DNA from: AC-32 sp963719275
GTDB taxonomy: Bacteria; Actinomycetota; Thermoleophilia; Gaiellales; Gaiellaceae
Reading direction: 5' to 3'
Assembly: GCA_963719275.1 (NCBI GenBank)
Contig: CAVRBT010000010.1
Location: 248,001 to 312,000, forward strand
Length of the DNA: 64,000 bases
A model generated the notes under the pieces. It was not told where the DNA came from and ran no database searches. It worked only from the letters and a program-made list of their open reading frames with translations. The translations under genes and the position numbers were made by a program. Shown here one piece after another: positions 33,252-40,847 of the stretch. Position 1 is the first letter of the stretch. The number at the start of each line of letters is the position of its first letter.

Positions 33252-34616
33252 TCAAAGCACAGAGAGGTATCGCTCGAGTTCCCAGTCGGTGAGTTGCACG
33301 CGGTACTCGTCCCACTCCTTCCGCTTCAGCTCGACGTAGCGGTCGAAGATGTGCGGCCCCAGCGCCTTGCGCGCCAGCTCGGAGCCCGCGAGCTCGTCGA
33401 TCGCCTCGCCGAGCGTCTCGGGCAGTGAGACGATCCCGCGCTCGCGCCGCTGCTCGGGCGTGAGGTGGTACAGGTTCGTCTCCATCGGCTCCGGAAGCTC
33501 GTAGCCGCGCTCGATCCCCTCGAGGCCTGCATGCAGCAGCGCTGCGAAGGTCAGGTACGGGTTGCAGGCGGGGTCGGGGCAGCGGATCTCCGCCCGCGTC
33601 GCCTGCTCGGATCCGGGCTTGTAGAGCGGGATCCGGATCAGCGCGGAGCGGTTGCGCTGCGACCAGGCGACGTACACGGGCGCCTCGTAGCCCGGCACGA
33701 GCCGCTTGTACGAGTTGACCCACTGCGCAAACACCGCCGAGATCTCACGGGCGTGCCGCAGCTGGCCCGCGATGAAGGCCTTGCCGGTCTCGGAGAGGTG
33801 CCACTGGTCGTCGCCGTCGAAGAACGCGTTGCGCCCGTCCGTGAAGAGCGACATGTGGGTGTGCATGCCCGACCCGTTCTCGCCGAAGATCGGCTTCGGC
33901 ATGAAGGTGGCGTGGTAGCCGGCCTTCTTCGCGATCTCCTTGACGATCAGCCGGTAGGTGACGGTGTGGTCCGCCATCGTCAGCGCGGGCGCGTAGCGCA
34001 TGTCGATCTCGTGCTGCGAGGGGCCGACCTCGTGGTGGACGTACTCGATCGGGATCCCGACCGACTCGAGCGCGCGCACGGTCTCCTGGCGCAGCTCGCT
34101 GGCCGCGTCCATCGTCGTCATGGCGAAGTAGCCGCCCTCGTCGAGGGTCTCGGTGCCGGCGTTGTCCTTGAAGAGGAAGTACTCGAGCTCCGGGCCGACG
34201 TTGAACGTCTCGAAGCCGTGGTCGCTCATCCGCTCCAGCGCGCGGCGCAGGACGTAGCGCGGGTCGCCCTCGTACGGCTGCCCGTCCGGGGTGACGACGT
34301 CGCAGATCATGCGCGCGACCTTCGTCTCGCCCTCCTTCCACGGCATCGGCGTGAACGTGTCCGGGTCGGGGATCGCAACCATGTCGGACTCCTCGATCGC
34401 GTTGAAGCCCGTGATCGACGAGCCGTCGAAGCCCATCCCGTCGTCGAGCGCGTCCTCCATCTCGCTCGGCGTCACCGCGAAGCTCTTCAGGTGCCCCTCG
34501 ATGTCCGTGAACCAGAGGAGCAGGAACTCGATCTGCTCGTCCTTGATCCGATCGAGGACGTGCTTCCGCGCCTCCGGATCGCTCGTCGCCCTCGGCTTGC
34601 TCTCGACCTGCGCCAC
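33252..34616 (-). CDS. glnA: glutamine synthetase, type I-alpha
   Basis: The 454-residue enzyme has the N-terminal beta-grasp region (MGFDGSSITGFNAIEESDM) and the catalytic barrel with metal/ATP signatures HHEVGPSQHEIDMRYAP, PKPIFGENGSGMHTHMSLF and the Glu flap NRSALIRIPLY. Length and lack of the 25-residue insert place it in GSI-alpha, the feedback-inhibited Bacillus-like type. The Tyr in NLYHLTPEQRRERGI is usual for this type and does not imply adenylylation. GTG 34616 is preceded by GGGAGGA. The leader carries a terminator hairpin like that of the second glutamine synthetase gene. It assimilates ammonium onto glutamate. Confidence 0.96.
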   Translation of the reverse strand: MAQVESKPRATSDPEARKHVLDRIKDEQIEFLLLWFTDIEGHLKSFAVTPSEMEDALDDGMGFDGSSITGFNAIEESDMVAIPDPDTFTPMPWKEGETKVARMICDVVTPDGQPYEGDPRYVLRRALERMSDHGFETFNVGPELEYFLFKDNAGTETLDEGGYFAMTTMDAASELRQETVRALESVGIPIEYVHHEVGPSQHEIDMRYAPALTMADHTVTYRLIVKEIAKKAGYHATFMPKPIFGENGSGMHTHMSLFTDGRNAFFDGDDQWHLSETGKAFIAGQLRHAREISAVFAQWVNSYKRLVPGYEAPVYVAWSQRNRSALIRIPLYKPGSEQATRAEIRCPDPACNPYLTFAALLHAGLEGIERGYELPEPMETNLYHLTPEQRRERGIVSLPETLGEAIDELAGSELARKALGPHIFDRYVELKRKEWDEYRVQLTDWELERYLSVL

Positions 34617-34632
34617 GCTCGGTCCTCCCTTC

Positions 34633-34672
34633 AAACACAAAAGCCCCGAGCGCGCTCCGCGCTCGAGGCCCC
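34633..34672 (-). terminator. intrinsic terminator upstream of glnA (34616)
   Basis: A 12-bp GC-rich stem with a three-base loop (gag) is followed by TTTTGTGTTT on the minus strand. It could end the MFS operon or act as an attenuator for glnA, whose start is only 17 bases beyond the T-run. Confidence 0.75.
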
Positions 34673-34698
34673 ATCGCCTACGAACGCGCGTCAGTCTA
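34633..34698 (-). promoter_or_regulatory. leader and putative attenuator of the first glutamine synthetase gene
   Basis: On the minus strand TAGACT (34698-34693, within the MFS stop region) may be a -10 box. Then comes AGGCGATGGGGCCTC, which can fold as a short hairpin AGGC/GCCT with a six-base loop, and the terminator hairpin GCCTCGAGCGCG-gag-CGCGCTCGGGGC followed by TTTTGTGTTT. The 3' arm of the short hairpin is the 5' arm of the terminator, so they exclude each other. GGGAGGA and the GTG start follow. The 15-base motif matches the other glnA leader at 14 positions. Confidence 0.6.
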
Positions 34699-35947
34699 CA
34701 GCAGCGGCGGCCGGCAGCTCCTCGAGCTCGGGCTCGCGGCCGTGGTGGGCGATCGCGCGGGCGTAGAGGCCGAGCGCCGGTGCAATCGCGGCGGCGCCGA
34801 CGGCCAGCGCGGCGCGGATTCCCCACACGTTGCCGATCGCGCCGAGCACCGGGCCGCCGCCCGCCTGGCCGATGGCGTTCGCCTGGCCGGTGAGCGAGAT
34901 CACCGTCGCGCGCACGCTCGAGTCCGTGATCTGCTCGTTCAGCCACGTGTCGTACAGCGGCCCCTGCATGTTGCGGCAGAAGAAGACGCCGAGCAGCGCT
35001 CCAATCGCGAGCCACGTCGAGCCGGTCAGGGCGAAGAAGAGCATCGCCACCAGCTCGATCGCCGTGAAGGCGAACAGGAAGTAGGCGACCGTCTGGCGGC
35101 CGCCGCGCTCGACGCTCTTGATCAGGCTCCCGATCGCGGCGATGTTCAGCAGCATCCCGACGAGCCAGAAGATCCCGAACCAGATCACCGGGTCGAGGCT
35201 GCCCACCGCGGGAAGCCCCACGTCGCGGAGGAAGTGCGCCTCCTTCAGCCGGTCGAACGCCTCGCTGGAGGCGCCCATGAAGACCTCCACGCCCGCGAGC
35301 AGCACGATCACCGGCGCGGCCCAGGCGAAGCGCGCTCCCGCGAGGGCGGTCGTGCGTAGCTCGACGAGCGCGGAAGCGCGCTCCTCACGCGGCCGCCGGC
35401 GGAACCCGGTCTCGGGCATGAAGAGGATGCACCCGAGCCCGCAGAGGATCGTGAAGACACCTCCGAGGATCACGCCCGCCCGCAGCGACTGCGTGCCGAC
35501 CGCGACCTGGATCACGAGGCCGACGACCGCGCCGGCCTGCCCCCAGCGGGCGGCTCGCAGGAAGATCGAGCCCACCTTGTCGGCGCCTACCTCGTCCGCG
35601 ATCCAGGCCTCCTCGGCGCCACTCGTGAACGTGTACGCGAGCCCCCAGAGCGCCCAGAGGGCGATGATCAGCCACGGCGCCGAGACGAGGCCCACTGCGA
35701 GCCAGCTCAGGCCCATGCCGAGGTAGCCGATCACGAGCGACAGCCGTCTGCTGTAGGTGTCTGCTACTACGCCCGTCGGAACCTCGAACAGAAAGACCGC
35801 GGCCTCCATCGCGGTCCCCATCAGCACGAGCTGCAGCGGCGAGAGATGGAGCTCCTGCACGAGGTAGACGGCCATCACGACCCACGTGGGCAGTCGTGCT
35901 CCGAAGTTGAGGGTGTAGTAGACGGTGGTAGCCGGCAGGCGTCTCAT
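34691..35947 (-). CDS. major facilitator superfamily transporter
   Basis: The 418-residue protein has about 12 helices and the MFS loop signature FEVPTGVVADTYSRRLSLVI between helices 2 and 3. The N-terminus TTVYYTLNFGARLPTWVVMA is helix 1. A repeated central hydrophilic loop (FRRRPREERASALVELRTTA) separates the halves. The substrate is unknown; members with this signature are often drug or sugar exporters. ATG 35947 overlaps the stop of the small GNAT remnant as ATGA, so it belongs to the ABC exporter/acetyltransferase operon. Confidence 0.85.
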   Translation of the reverse strand: MRRLPATTVYYTLNFGARLPTWVVMAVYLVQELHLSPLQLVLMGTAMEAAVFLFEVPTGVVADTYSRRLSLVIGYLGMGLSWLAVGLVSAPWLIIALWALWGLAYTFTSGAEEAWIADEVGADKVGSIFLRAARWGQAGAVVGLVIQVAVGTQSLRAGVILGGVFTILCGLGCILFMPETGFRRRPREERASALVELRTTALAGARFAWAAPVIVLLAGVEVFMGASSEAFDRLKEAHFLRDVGLPAVGSLDPVIWFGIFWLVGMLLNIAAIGSLIKSVERGGRQTVAYFLFAFTAIELVAMLFFALTGSTWLAIGALLGVFFCRNMQGPLYDTWLNEQITDSSVRATVISLTGQANAIGQAGGGPVLGAIGNVWGIRAALAVGAAAIAPALGLYARAIAHHGREPELEELPAAAAVD

Positions 35948-36099
35948 CGTGGGAGCGGGAGCCGGCCGCGGACACGGATTCCGACGGAGCGGGTCTCGTA
36001 GCCGAGCCTCTCGTTGACGGCGCGCATCGCGGCGTTGCCGTTCTGGGTCCAGGTGTAGAGCTCGCGCAGCCCGTGCTCGGCGGCCCACGCGGCGATCAC
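35944..36099 (-). pseudogene. 51-residue remnant of a GNAT acetyltransferase C-terminus
   Basis: GTG 36099 overlaps the stop of the upstream acetyltransferase as GTGA, and its own stop overlaps the MFS start as ATGA. The peptide (AAWAAEHGLRELYTWTQNGN then AAMRAVNERLGYETRSVGIR) closely resembles the last 50 residues of that acetyltransferase (IAWAAEHGYRELVTDMVEGN, TAMRAVNERLGYRPLSPVFI). It is best read as a duplicated gene from which everything but the acetyl-CoA-binding end was deleted, yet it is kept in frame within the operon. Confidence 0.6.
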
Positions 36100-36929
36100 G
36101 ACACGCTCCCGCTGACGATGAAGACCGGCGACAGAGGCCGGTAGCCGAGCCGCTCGTTGACCGCCCGCATAGCCGTGTTGCCCTCGACCATGTCGGTGAC
36201 GAGCTCGCGGTAGCCATGCTCCGCCGCCCACGCGATCTGCGCACGTTTCAGCGCCGTCGCGACGCCGCGGCGGCGATGGCTACGCCGGACGGCGGTCAGC
36301 CCGTGCTCCAGCCGGTGTGGCATCCCCGTCTCATGTAGCCGCGCATAGCCGACCACGGCACCGTCCTGGAGGGCGGCGAAGGCCACGGCGGACTGGTGCA
36401 GCTCGCGCTCCAGCCACTCGTCGTACGGCGGCGCCTCCCCCGGCAGCGGCCCGTGGATCTCCGGGATGCACTCGACGGAGACCTCGTACGCGCCGGGCAG
36501 ATGCTCGTCGCGAAGCTCGACCACCCCGGCAGCGATCTCCCCGTCGCCGGGCTGCACCTCGCGCAGCACGACCACCTCTCGCGTGACCTCTGCAAACCCG
36601 CGGTTGGCGGCGAACGTCAGCGACGCCGAGTCGCGGACTCGCCCCCAGACGCTGTCCTGCCCGAGCGTGCGCGTCTCCGCCCGCACCGCTTCCAGCAGCG
36701 CTGAGCCGATTCCACGGCCGCGCACGTCGGGGTGCACGCGCACCATTCCGAACGCGCTGCCCGTGACGCTGGACGGCCCGACGAACGCAAAGCCGCCGCC
36801 CTCGTGCAGGAAGCTCCTGCCGTTGCCGCCCGCCGCCTCGTCGGCGGTGAGGACGCGGTCGGGCTCGACCGCGTTGTAGATCTCGGCGCAACGCTCGAAG
36901 TCCCCGCGCGCCTCGGCGACGCGGATCAT
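36096..36929 (-). CDS. two-domain GNAT acetyltransferase
   Basis: The 277-residue protein contains two GNAT domains. The first has the acetyl-CoA loop VRVHPDVRGRGIGSALLEAV (around 63-82) and the second TAVRRSHRRRGVATALKRAQ followed by NTAMRAVNERLGYRPLSP. Such tandem GNATs include mycothiol synthase-like and drug-modifying enzymes; the acceptor is unknown. ATG 36929 overlaps the ABC permease stop by 4 bp. Upstream in-frame sequence belongs to the permease in another frame and was excluded. Confidence 0.85.
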   Translation of the reverse strand: MIRVAEARGDFERCAEIYNAVEPDRVLTADEAAGGNGRSFLHEGGGFAFVGPSSVTGSAFGMVRVHPDVRGRGIGSALLEAVRAETRTLGQDSVWGRVRDSASLTFAANRGFAEVTREVVVLREVQPGDGEIAAGVVELRDEHLPGAYEVSVECIPEIHGPLPGEAPPYDEWLERELHQSAVAFAALQDGAVVGYARLHETGMPHRLEHGLTAVRRSHRRRGVATALKRAQIAWAAEHGYRELVTDMVEGNTAMRAVNERLGYRPLSPVFIVSGSVS

Positions 36930-37759
36930 CCCGAGCGCTTCAGCTTCCCGTGCTTCTTCGCGTACCGCTCGCCCGTGCGGAAAGTGAAGAGGCCGAGCGG
37001 CACCGAGACCGCGCCGATCACGAGCAGCGCCCAGATCTCGGTCCCCAGGTCGGTCAGGCCGGCGCCGTCGAGGATCGCCGCGCGACAGCCGCGCAACGCG
37101 TAGGTCGCCGGCGAGATGGTCGCGATCGCCTGCATCCAGCCCGGGAGCACCGAGACCGGGTAATAGACGCCCGAGACGACGAGCAGCACGCCCTGCGCGA
37201 CGAAGCCGAGCTGCGTGCCCTTCTCCGGCGAGATCAGCGGCAGGACCGCGGTCATCATCCCGATCCCGATGAACGAGATCGACGCGATGATCAGCAGCAC
37301 GAGCGCGGCGACGTAGTTCGCGTCCGGCAGGTGGAGGCTGAAGAACGCCGCCACTACGCCGAACAGCAGCACCGCCCGCACGACGCCGTAGCCGATCGCG
37401 AACAGGCCCATCCCGAGCAGGTGCACCGGCCGCGAGAGCGGCGCCATGAAGGTGTACTCGATCGTCCCCTCCCAGCGCTCCCAGGCGACGGTCTCGGTGA
37501 GGATCTCGAAGATGATCCCGAGGTAGGCCCAGATCACCGCTCCGACGAGCAGGATCGTCGTCACCTGCTCGACGTCGATCTTTCCGCCCACCGCCGGGAT
37601 GCCCTTGGCGATGAAGACGATCGTGAGCGTGTTCGCGACCGTCCAGAGGAAGAACGCGACGTCCCACCAGATGTAGCGCTTGACGAGGTAGATGTTGCGC
37701 TCGATCACGCCGCCGAGCCCGACGAGCTCGTGGCGCAAGGCAAGGCTCATCGTGCGCAT
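36926..37759 (-). CDS. ABC-2 type transporter permease
   Basis: The 277-residue protein has six predicted helices, with a cytoplasmic N-terminus ending KRYIWWDVAFFLWTVANTLT and the ABC-2 signature region AVLPLISPEKGTQLGFVAQG, GVYYPVSVLPGWMQAIATIS followed by PATYALRGCR. It is typical of exporters of drugs, polysaccharide or unknown lipids. It lies 1 bp from its ATPase gene (shared overlap) and overlaps the GNAT start. The substrate is unknown. Confidence 0.9.
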   Translation of the reverse strand: MRTMSLALRHELVGLGGVIERNIYLVKRYIWWDVAFFLWTVANTLTIVFIAKGIPAVGGKIDVEQVTTILLVGAVIWAYLGIIFEILTETVAWERWEGTIEYTFMAPLSRPVHLLGMGLFAIGYGVVRAVLLFGVVAAFFSLHLPDANYVAALVLLIIASISFIGIGMMTAVLPLISPEKGTQLGFVAQGVLLVVSGVYYPVSVLPGWMQAIATISPATYALRGCRAAILDGAGLTDLGTEIWALLVIGAVSVPLGLFTFRTGERYAKKHGKLKRSG

Positions 37760-38541
37760 CAGTGATCACCTCCGTGGCCGTTCTCGAAGGCGTGGCCGCT
37801 GGCGGCGAAGAACGCCTCCTCCAGGGTCGCCGAGTCGTAGCGGCGCTTGAGCGCGTCCGCGGGCTCTAGGCAGAGCAGCTCGCCGTCGTCGAGGATCCCG
37901 ACGCGGTCGGCGAGGGTCTCGGCCTCGGCCAGGTCGTGCGTGCAGAGCAGGACGGTCGCGTCGTGCTCCGCGCGCACCTCGCGGATGAACTCCTGCACCT
38001 CCTGCTTGGAGCGCGGGTCGAGGCCGGTCGTCGGCTCGTCCAGCAACAGCAGGATCGGCGCGGTCAGCAGCGCGCGTGCTAGCGCGACCTTCTGCTGCAT
38101 GCCGCGGGAGAGGTTCTCCATCGGTTCGTCGCGGCGGTCCGCGGGGAAGCCGACCCGCGTCAGGATCGCCGGGATCTTGTCCTTGGTCTCGTGCGGCCGC
38201 AGGCCGTAGAAGCGCGCGGCGTAGCTCAGGTTCTCGGTCGCGCTCATCTTCTTGAAGAAGCTCGCCTCGACCGATACGCGGTTGACCAGCCGCCGCACCG
38301 CGCGCGTGTCCTTGAACGCGTCGTGCCCGAACACGGTGGCGGTTCCGCCGTCGGGGAGCAGCAGGGTCGAGAGCAGCCGGACCAGCGTCGACTTGCCCGA
38401 GCCGTTGGGCCCGAGGATGGCGACGCACTCGCCGCGCTCGATCTCGAAGTCGACGCCCTTCAGCGCGGCCACGCGGCGCTTGCCGCGGCCGTCACGGCGG
38501 GTGAACTCCTTGCGCAGGTTGTGGACTTCGAGGGCGTTCAT
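37759..38541 (-). CDS. ABC transporter ATP-binding protein
   Basis: The 260-residue ATPase has Walker A ILGPNGSGKSTLVRLLST, Q-loop near NRVSVEASFFKKMSATENLS, signature ENLSRGMQQKVALARAL, Walker B ILLLLDEPTTGLDPRSKQEV and H-loop LLCTHDLAEAE. It is of the daunorubicin/NatA subfamily that partners ABC-2 permeases. ATG 38541 is preferred over a TTG four codons upstream. It is the first gene of an operon permease-GNAT-MFS and is divergent from the second glnA. Confidence 0.93.
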   Translation of the reverse strand: MNALEVHNLRKEFTRRDGRGKRRVAALKGVDFEIERGECVAILGPNGSGKSTLVRLLSTLLLPDGGTATVFGHDAFKDTRAVRRLVNRVSVEASFFKKMSATENLSYAARFYGLRPHETKDKIPAILTRVGFPADRRDEPMENLSRGMQQKVALARALLTAPILLLLDEPTTGLDPRSKQEVQEFIREVRAEHDATVLLCTHDLAEAETLADRVGILDDGELLCLEPADALKRRYDSATLEEAFFAASGHAFENGHGGDH

Positions 38542-38672
38542 GTGCTGCTCCAACTCGACGGGACACGGACAGGGCGCACCGGCCTCAGGAGGCGGTGCGC
38601 GCAGAAACCGGAGTCAGCCGAGGAGCAACATCGCCGATCGAGGGTACCTGGGGCCGCGAACCCACGCAAGGC

Positions 38673-38702
38673 TTGCGCGTTGTCCGGAGAGTGGGCTACC
38701 GT
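38673..38702 (+). promoter_or_regulatory. putative promoter of the second glutamine synthetase gene
   Basis: TTGCGC (38673-38678) and TACCGT (38697-38702) are separated by 18 bases. A start near 38709 would give a leader of about 93 nt containing the attenuator-like structures. The upstream gene is divergent, so glnA here must use its own promoter. Confidence 0.5.
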
Positions 38703-38709
38703 GGAAGCA

Positions 38710-38780
38710 GTGCCCGTCGGCGAAGGCGGGCGCGGAGGCGTTGGGGCCTCAGGACTCGCGGAGTCCTGGGCCCTTTTTCT
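38710..38780 (+). promoter_or_regulatory. attenuator-like leader of the second glutamine synthetase gene
   Basis: Three hairpins can form in order. P1 is GCCCGTC/GGCGGGC (38712-38731) with loop GGCGAA. P2 is GAGGC/GCCTC (38735-38750) with loop GTTGGG. The terminator (38744-38780) has arms GGGCCTCAGGACTC and GAGTCCTGGGCCC with a TTTTTCTTT run. P2 uses the terminator's 5' arm, so P2 and terminator are alternatives. P1 and P2 both have six-base loops with G at position 4, as in ANTAR targets, but position 1 is G rather than the expected A. No gene upstream needs termination. Confidence 0.65.
38744..38780 (+). terminator. intrinsic terminator between promoter and second glnA
   Basis: A 13-bp stem with one bulged T and a gcg loop is followed by TTTTTCTTT. 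It lies 22 bp before ATG 38802. As the preceding gene is divergent, this terminator can only act on transcripts heading into glnA, which points to conditional read-through. Confidence 0.8.
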
Positions 38781-38801
38781 TTGGTCCGAAAGGAGACGGG
38801 A

Positions 38802-40247
38802 ATGGCGGCGGAAGAGGCGAGGCACTACCTGGCAAACGGCGCGGAGGAGCGGCCCGCGCCGAAGGAGACGCTCGAGTTCGCGGGCCGGACGCAGGCACAG
38901 ATGGTCGACCTGAAGTTCTGCGACCTGCTCGGCACCTGGCAGCACGTGACGCTGCCGCTTGCGGCCTTCGACGAGTCCGCCTTCGACGAGGGGCTCGGCT
39001 TCGACGGCTCCTCGATCCGCGGCTGGCAGGGGATCTCCGAGTCGGACATGCTCCTCATGCCCGACGCATCGAGCGCGGTGCTCGACCCGTTCTGCGCGAC
39101 GCCGACGCTGTCGCTCGTCTGCGAGGTGGTCGACCCGATCACGCGGGAGCCGTACGGCAAGGACCCGCGGCGGATCGCGAAGCGGGCCGAGGAGCACCTG
39201 CGCGCGACGGGTATCGCCGACACGGCCTACTTCGGCCCCGAGTGTGAGTTCTTCGTCCTCGACTCGGTCTCGTACGAGCTGGCCGACCACAAGTCGCACT
39301 ACGAAATCGACTCGGCCGAGGGCCACTGGAACTCCGGCACGCCCGGCCTTGGCTACACGGTGCGGCCGAAGGAGGGCTACTTCCCGCCGGCGCCGCACGA
39401 CACGCTCGCCGACCTCCGGACCGAGATGGTGCTGACGCTCGAGCGGCTCGGCATCCCGTGCGAGTTCCACCACCACGAGGTCGCCTCCGGCGGCCAGTGC
39501 GAGATCGACCTCCGCTACCAGTCGCTGACGCGGATGGCGGACCAGGTGATGACCTACAAGTACGTGGTCAAGAACGTCGCCGCTGCGGCGGGGAAGACCG
39601 TCACCTTCATGCCGAAGCCGCTCTACGGAGACAACGGCTCGGGGATGCACACGCACCAGTCCCTCTGGAAGGAGGGCACGCCGCTGATGGCCGACAAGTC
39701 CGGTTACGCGGGTCTCTCGCAGCTCGCGCGCGCCTACGTCGGCGGCCTGCTCGCGCACGCCCCGGCGCTGCTCGCGTTGTGCGCGCCGACGACGAACTCG
39801 TACCGGCGGCTGGTGCCGGGCTACGAGGCGCCGGTCAACCTCGTTTACTCGCAACGCAACCGCTCGGCCTGCATCCGCATCCCGATGTACTCGGAGTCGC
39901 CGAAGGCGAAGCGGATCGAGTTCCGCTGCCCCGACGCGGCGGCCAACCCGTACCTCGCGTTCGCGGCGATGCTGATGGCGGGCCTCGACGGGATCCAGAA
40001 GGGCCTCGACGCCGGCGAGCCGGCCGACTGGGATCTCTTCGAGGAGGACCGCGGCGTCGCGCAGGTACCGGGCTCGCTCGCCGAGGCACTCGATGCGCTG
40101 GAGACCGACCACGAGTTCCTGCTCGAGGGCGGCGTCTTCTCGGAGGAGCTGATCCGCATCTGGATCGACTACAAGCGCGAGAACGAGGTCGACGTCGTCC
40201 GGCTCCGCCCGCACCCGGCGGAGTTCGCCCTCTACTACGACTGCTGA
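38802..40247 (+). CDS. glnA: glutamine synthetase, type I-beta
   Basis: The 481-residue enzyme shows LGFDGSSIRGWQGISESDML, HHEVASGGQCEIDLRYQSLT, PKPLYGDNGSGMHTHQSLW and NRSACIRIPMY, and it has the longer GSI-beta C-terminus ending ALYYDC. At the position of the adenylylated Tyr of this type the sequence reads DWDLFEEDRGV, i.e. Phe, so the classical GlnE-dependent shut-off is probably not available. AGGAGA precedes ATG 38802. It is followed by an acetyltransferase, PII and Amt genes on the same strand, forming a nitrogen cluster. Regulation by the leader attenuator is inferred. Confidence 0.96.
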   Translation: MAAEEARHYLANGAEERPAPKETLEFAGRTQAQMVDLKFCDLLGTWQHVTLPLAAFDESAFDEGLGFDGSSIRGWQGISESDMLLMPDASSAVLDPFCATPTLSLVCEVVDPITREPYGKDPRRIAKRAEEHLRATGIADTAYFGPECEFFVLDSVSYELADHKSHYEIDSAEGHWNSGTPGLGYTVRPKEGYFPPAPHDTLADLRTEMVLTLERLGIPCEFHHHEVASGGQCEIDLRYQSLTRMADQVMTYKYVVKNVAAAAGKTVTFMPKPLYGDNGSGMHTHQSLWKEGTPLMADKSGYAGLSQLARAYVGGLLAHAPALLALCAPTTNSYRRLVPGYEAPVNLVYSQRNRSACIRIPMYSESPKAKRIEFRCPDAAANPYLAFAAMLMAGLDGIQKGLDAGEPADWDLFEEDRGVAQVPGSLAEALDALETDHEFLLEGGVFSEELIRIWIDYKRENEVDVVRLRPHPAEFALYYDC

Positions 40248-40252
40248 TCGGG

Positions 40253-40753
40253 TTGATCGCAACCGCAGTCGAGATCAGAGACCTCCGGCCGGGCGACTGG
40301 CCGGAGGTCTCGCGGATCTACGCCGAGGGGATCGCCACGGGCAACGCGACCTTCGAGACCGAGGTCCCGTCTCGGGAGGCCTGGGACGCGGCGCACCTCG
40401 CCGATCACCGGTTCGTCGCCGAGCGCGAGGGGCGAGTGTGTGGCTGGATCGCCGCAGCGCCGGTGTCATCGCGCTGCTGCTACGCCGGGGTTGCCGAGCT
40501 CAGCGTGTACATCGGCGAGGAGGCGCGCGGCCAGGGCGTGGGCAGCGAGCTCCTCCCGGCGCTGATCGAGAGCTCCGAGCGCGCCGGGATCTGGACGCTG
40601 CAGACTGGCGTCTTCCCGGAGAACGCCGCGAGCCTGGCGCTGCTGCGGCGCTTCGGCTTCCGGGCCGTCGGCACGCAGGAGCGAATCGGGCGCTTGCACG
40701 GCATCTGGCGAGACGTGGTCCTGCTGGAACGACGAAGCGAGGTGGTCACGTAA
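40253..40753 (+). CDS. GNAT acetyltransferase, phosphinothricin acetyltransferase-like
   Basis: The 166-residue protein has the single GNAT fold of the Pat/MnaT group: VEIRDLRPGDWPEVSRIYAE, AELSVYIGEEARGQGVGSEL with the acetyl-CoA loop, and VFPENAASLALLRRFGFRAV. Members acetylate phosphinothricin or methionine sulfoximine, both glutamine synthetase inhibitors, which fits its place 5 bp after glnA; this is inference from context. The start is TTG 40253, the only one before the first strand; longer upstream frame is glnA shadow. Confidence 0.85.
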   Translation: MIATAVEIRDLRPGDWPEVSRIYAEGIATGNATFETEVPSREAWDAAHLADHRFVAEREGRVCGWIAAAPVSSRCCYAGVAELSVYIGEEARGQGVGSELLPALIESSERAGIWTLQTGVFPENAASLALLRRFGFRAVGTQERIGRLHGIWRDVVLLERRSEVVT

Positions 40754-40795
40754 TGCGTGCCGAAACCGCAACAACCCGTCGACACCCGCCCAGAA

Positions 40796-40830
40796 CGCCC
40801 ACGTCCGGGGACAGTCCCCGGACGTGGGCG
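40796..40830. repeat. 35-bp perfect palindrome upstream of the PII gene
   Basis: Arms of 17 bases flank a single A: the left arm contains GCCCACGTCCGGGGAC (40797-40812), and the right is its exact reverse complement (40814-40829), with one more C-G pair outside. It would form a very stable hairpin in RNA but has no T-run. It lies between the acetyltransferase stop and glnK (18 bp before the ATG). Likely a REP-type element or a regulatory site. Confidence 0.75.
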
Positions 40831-40847
40831 GAAGGGACGTGGCCGCG

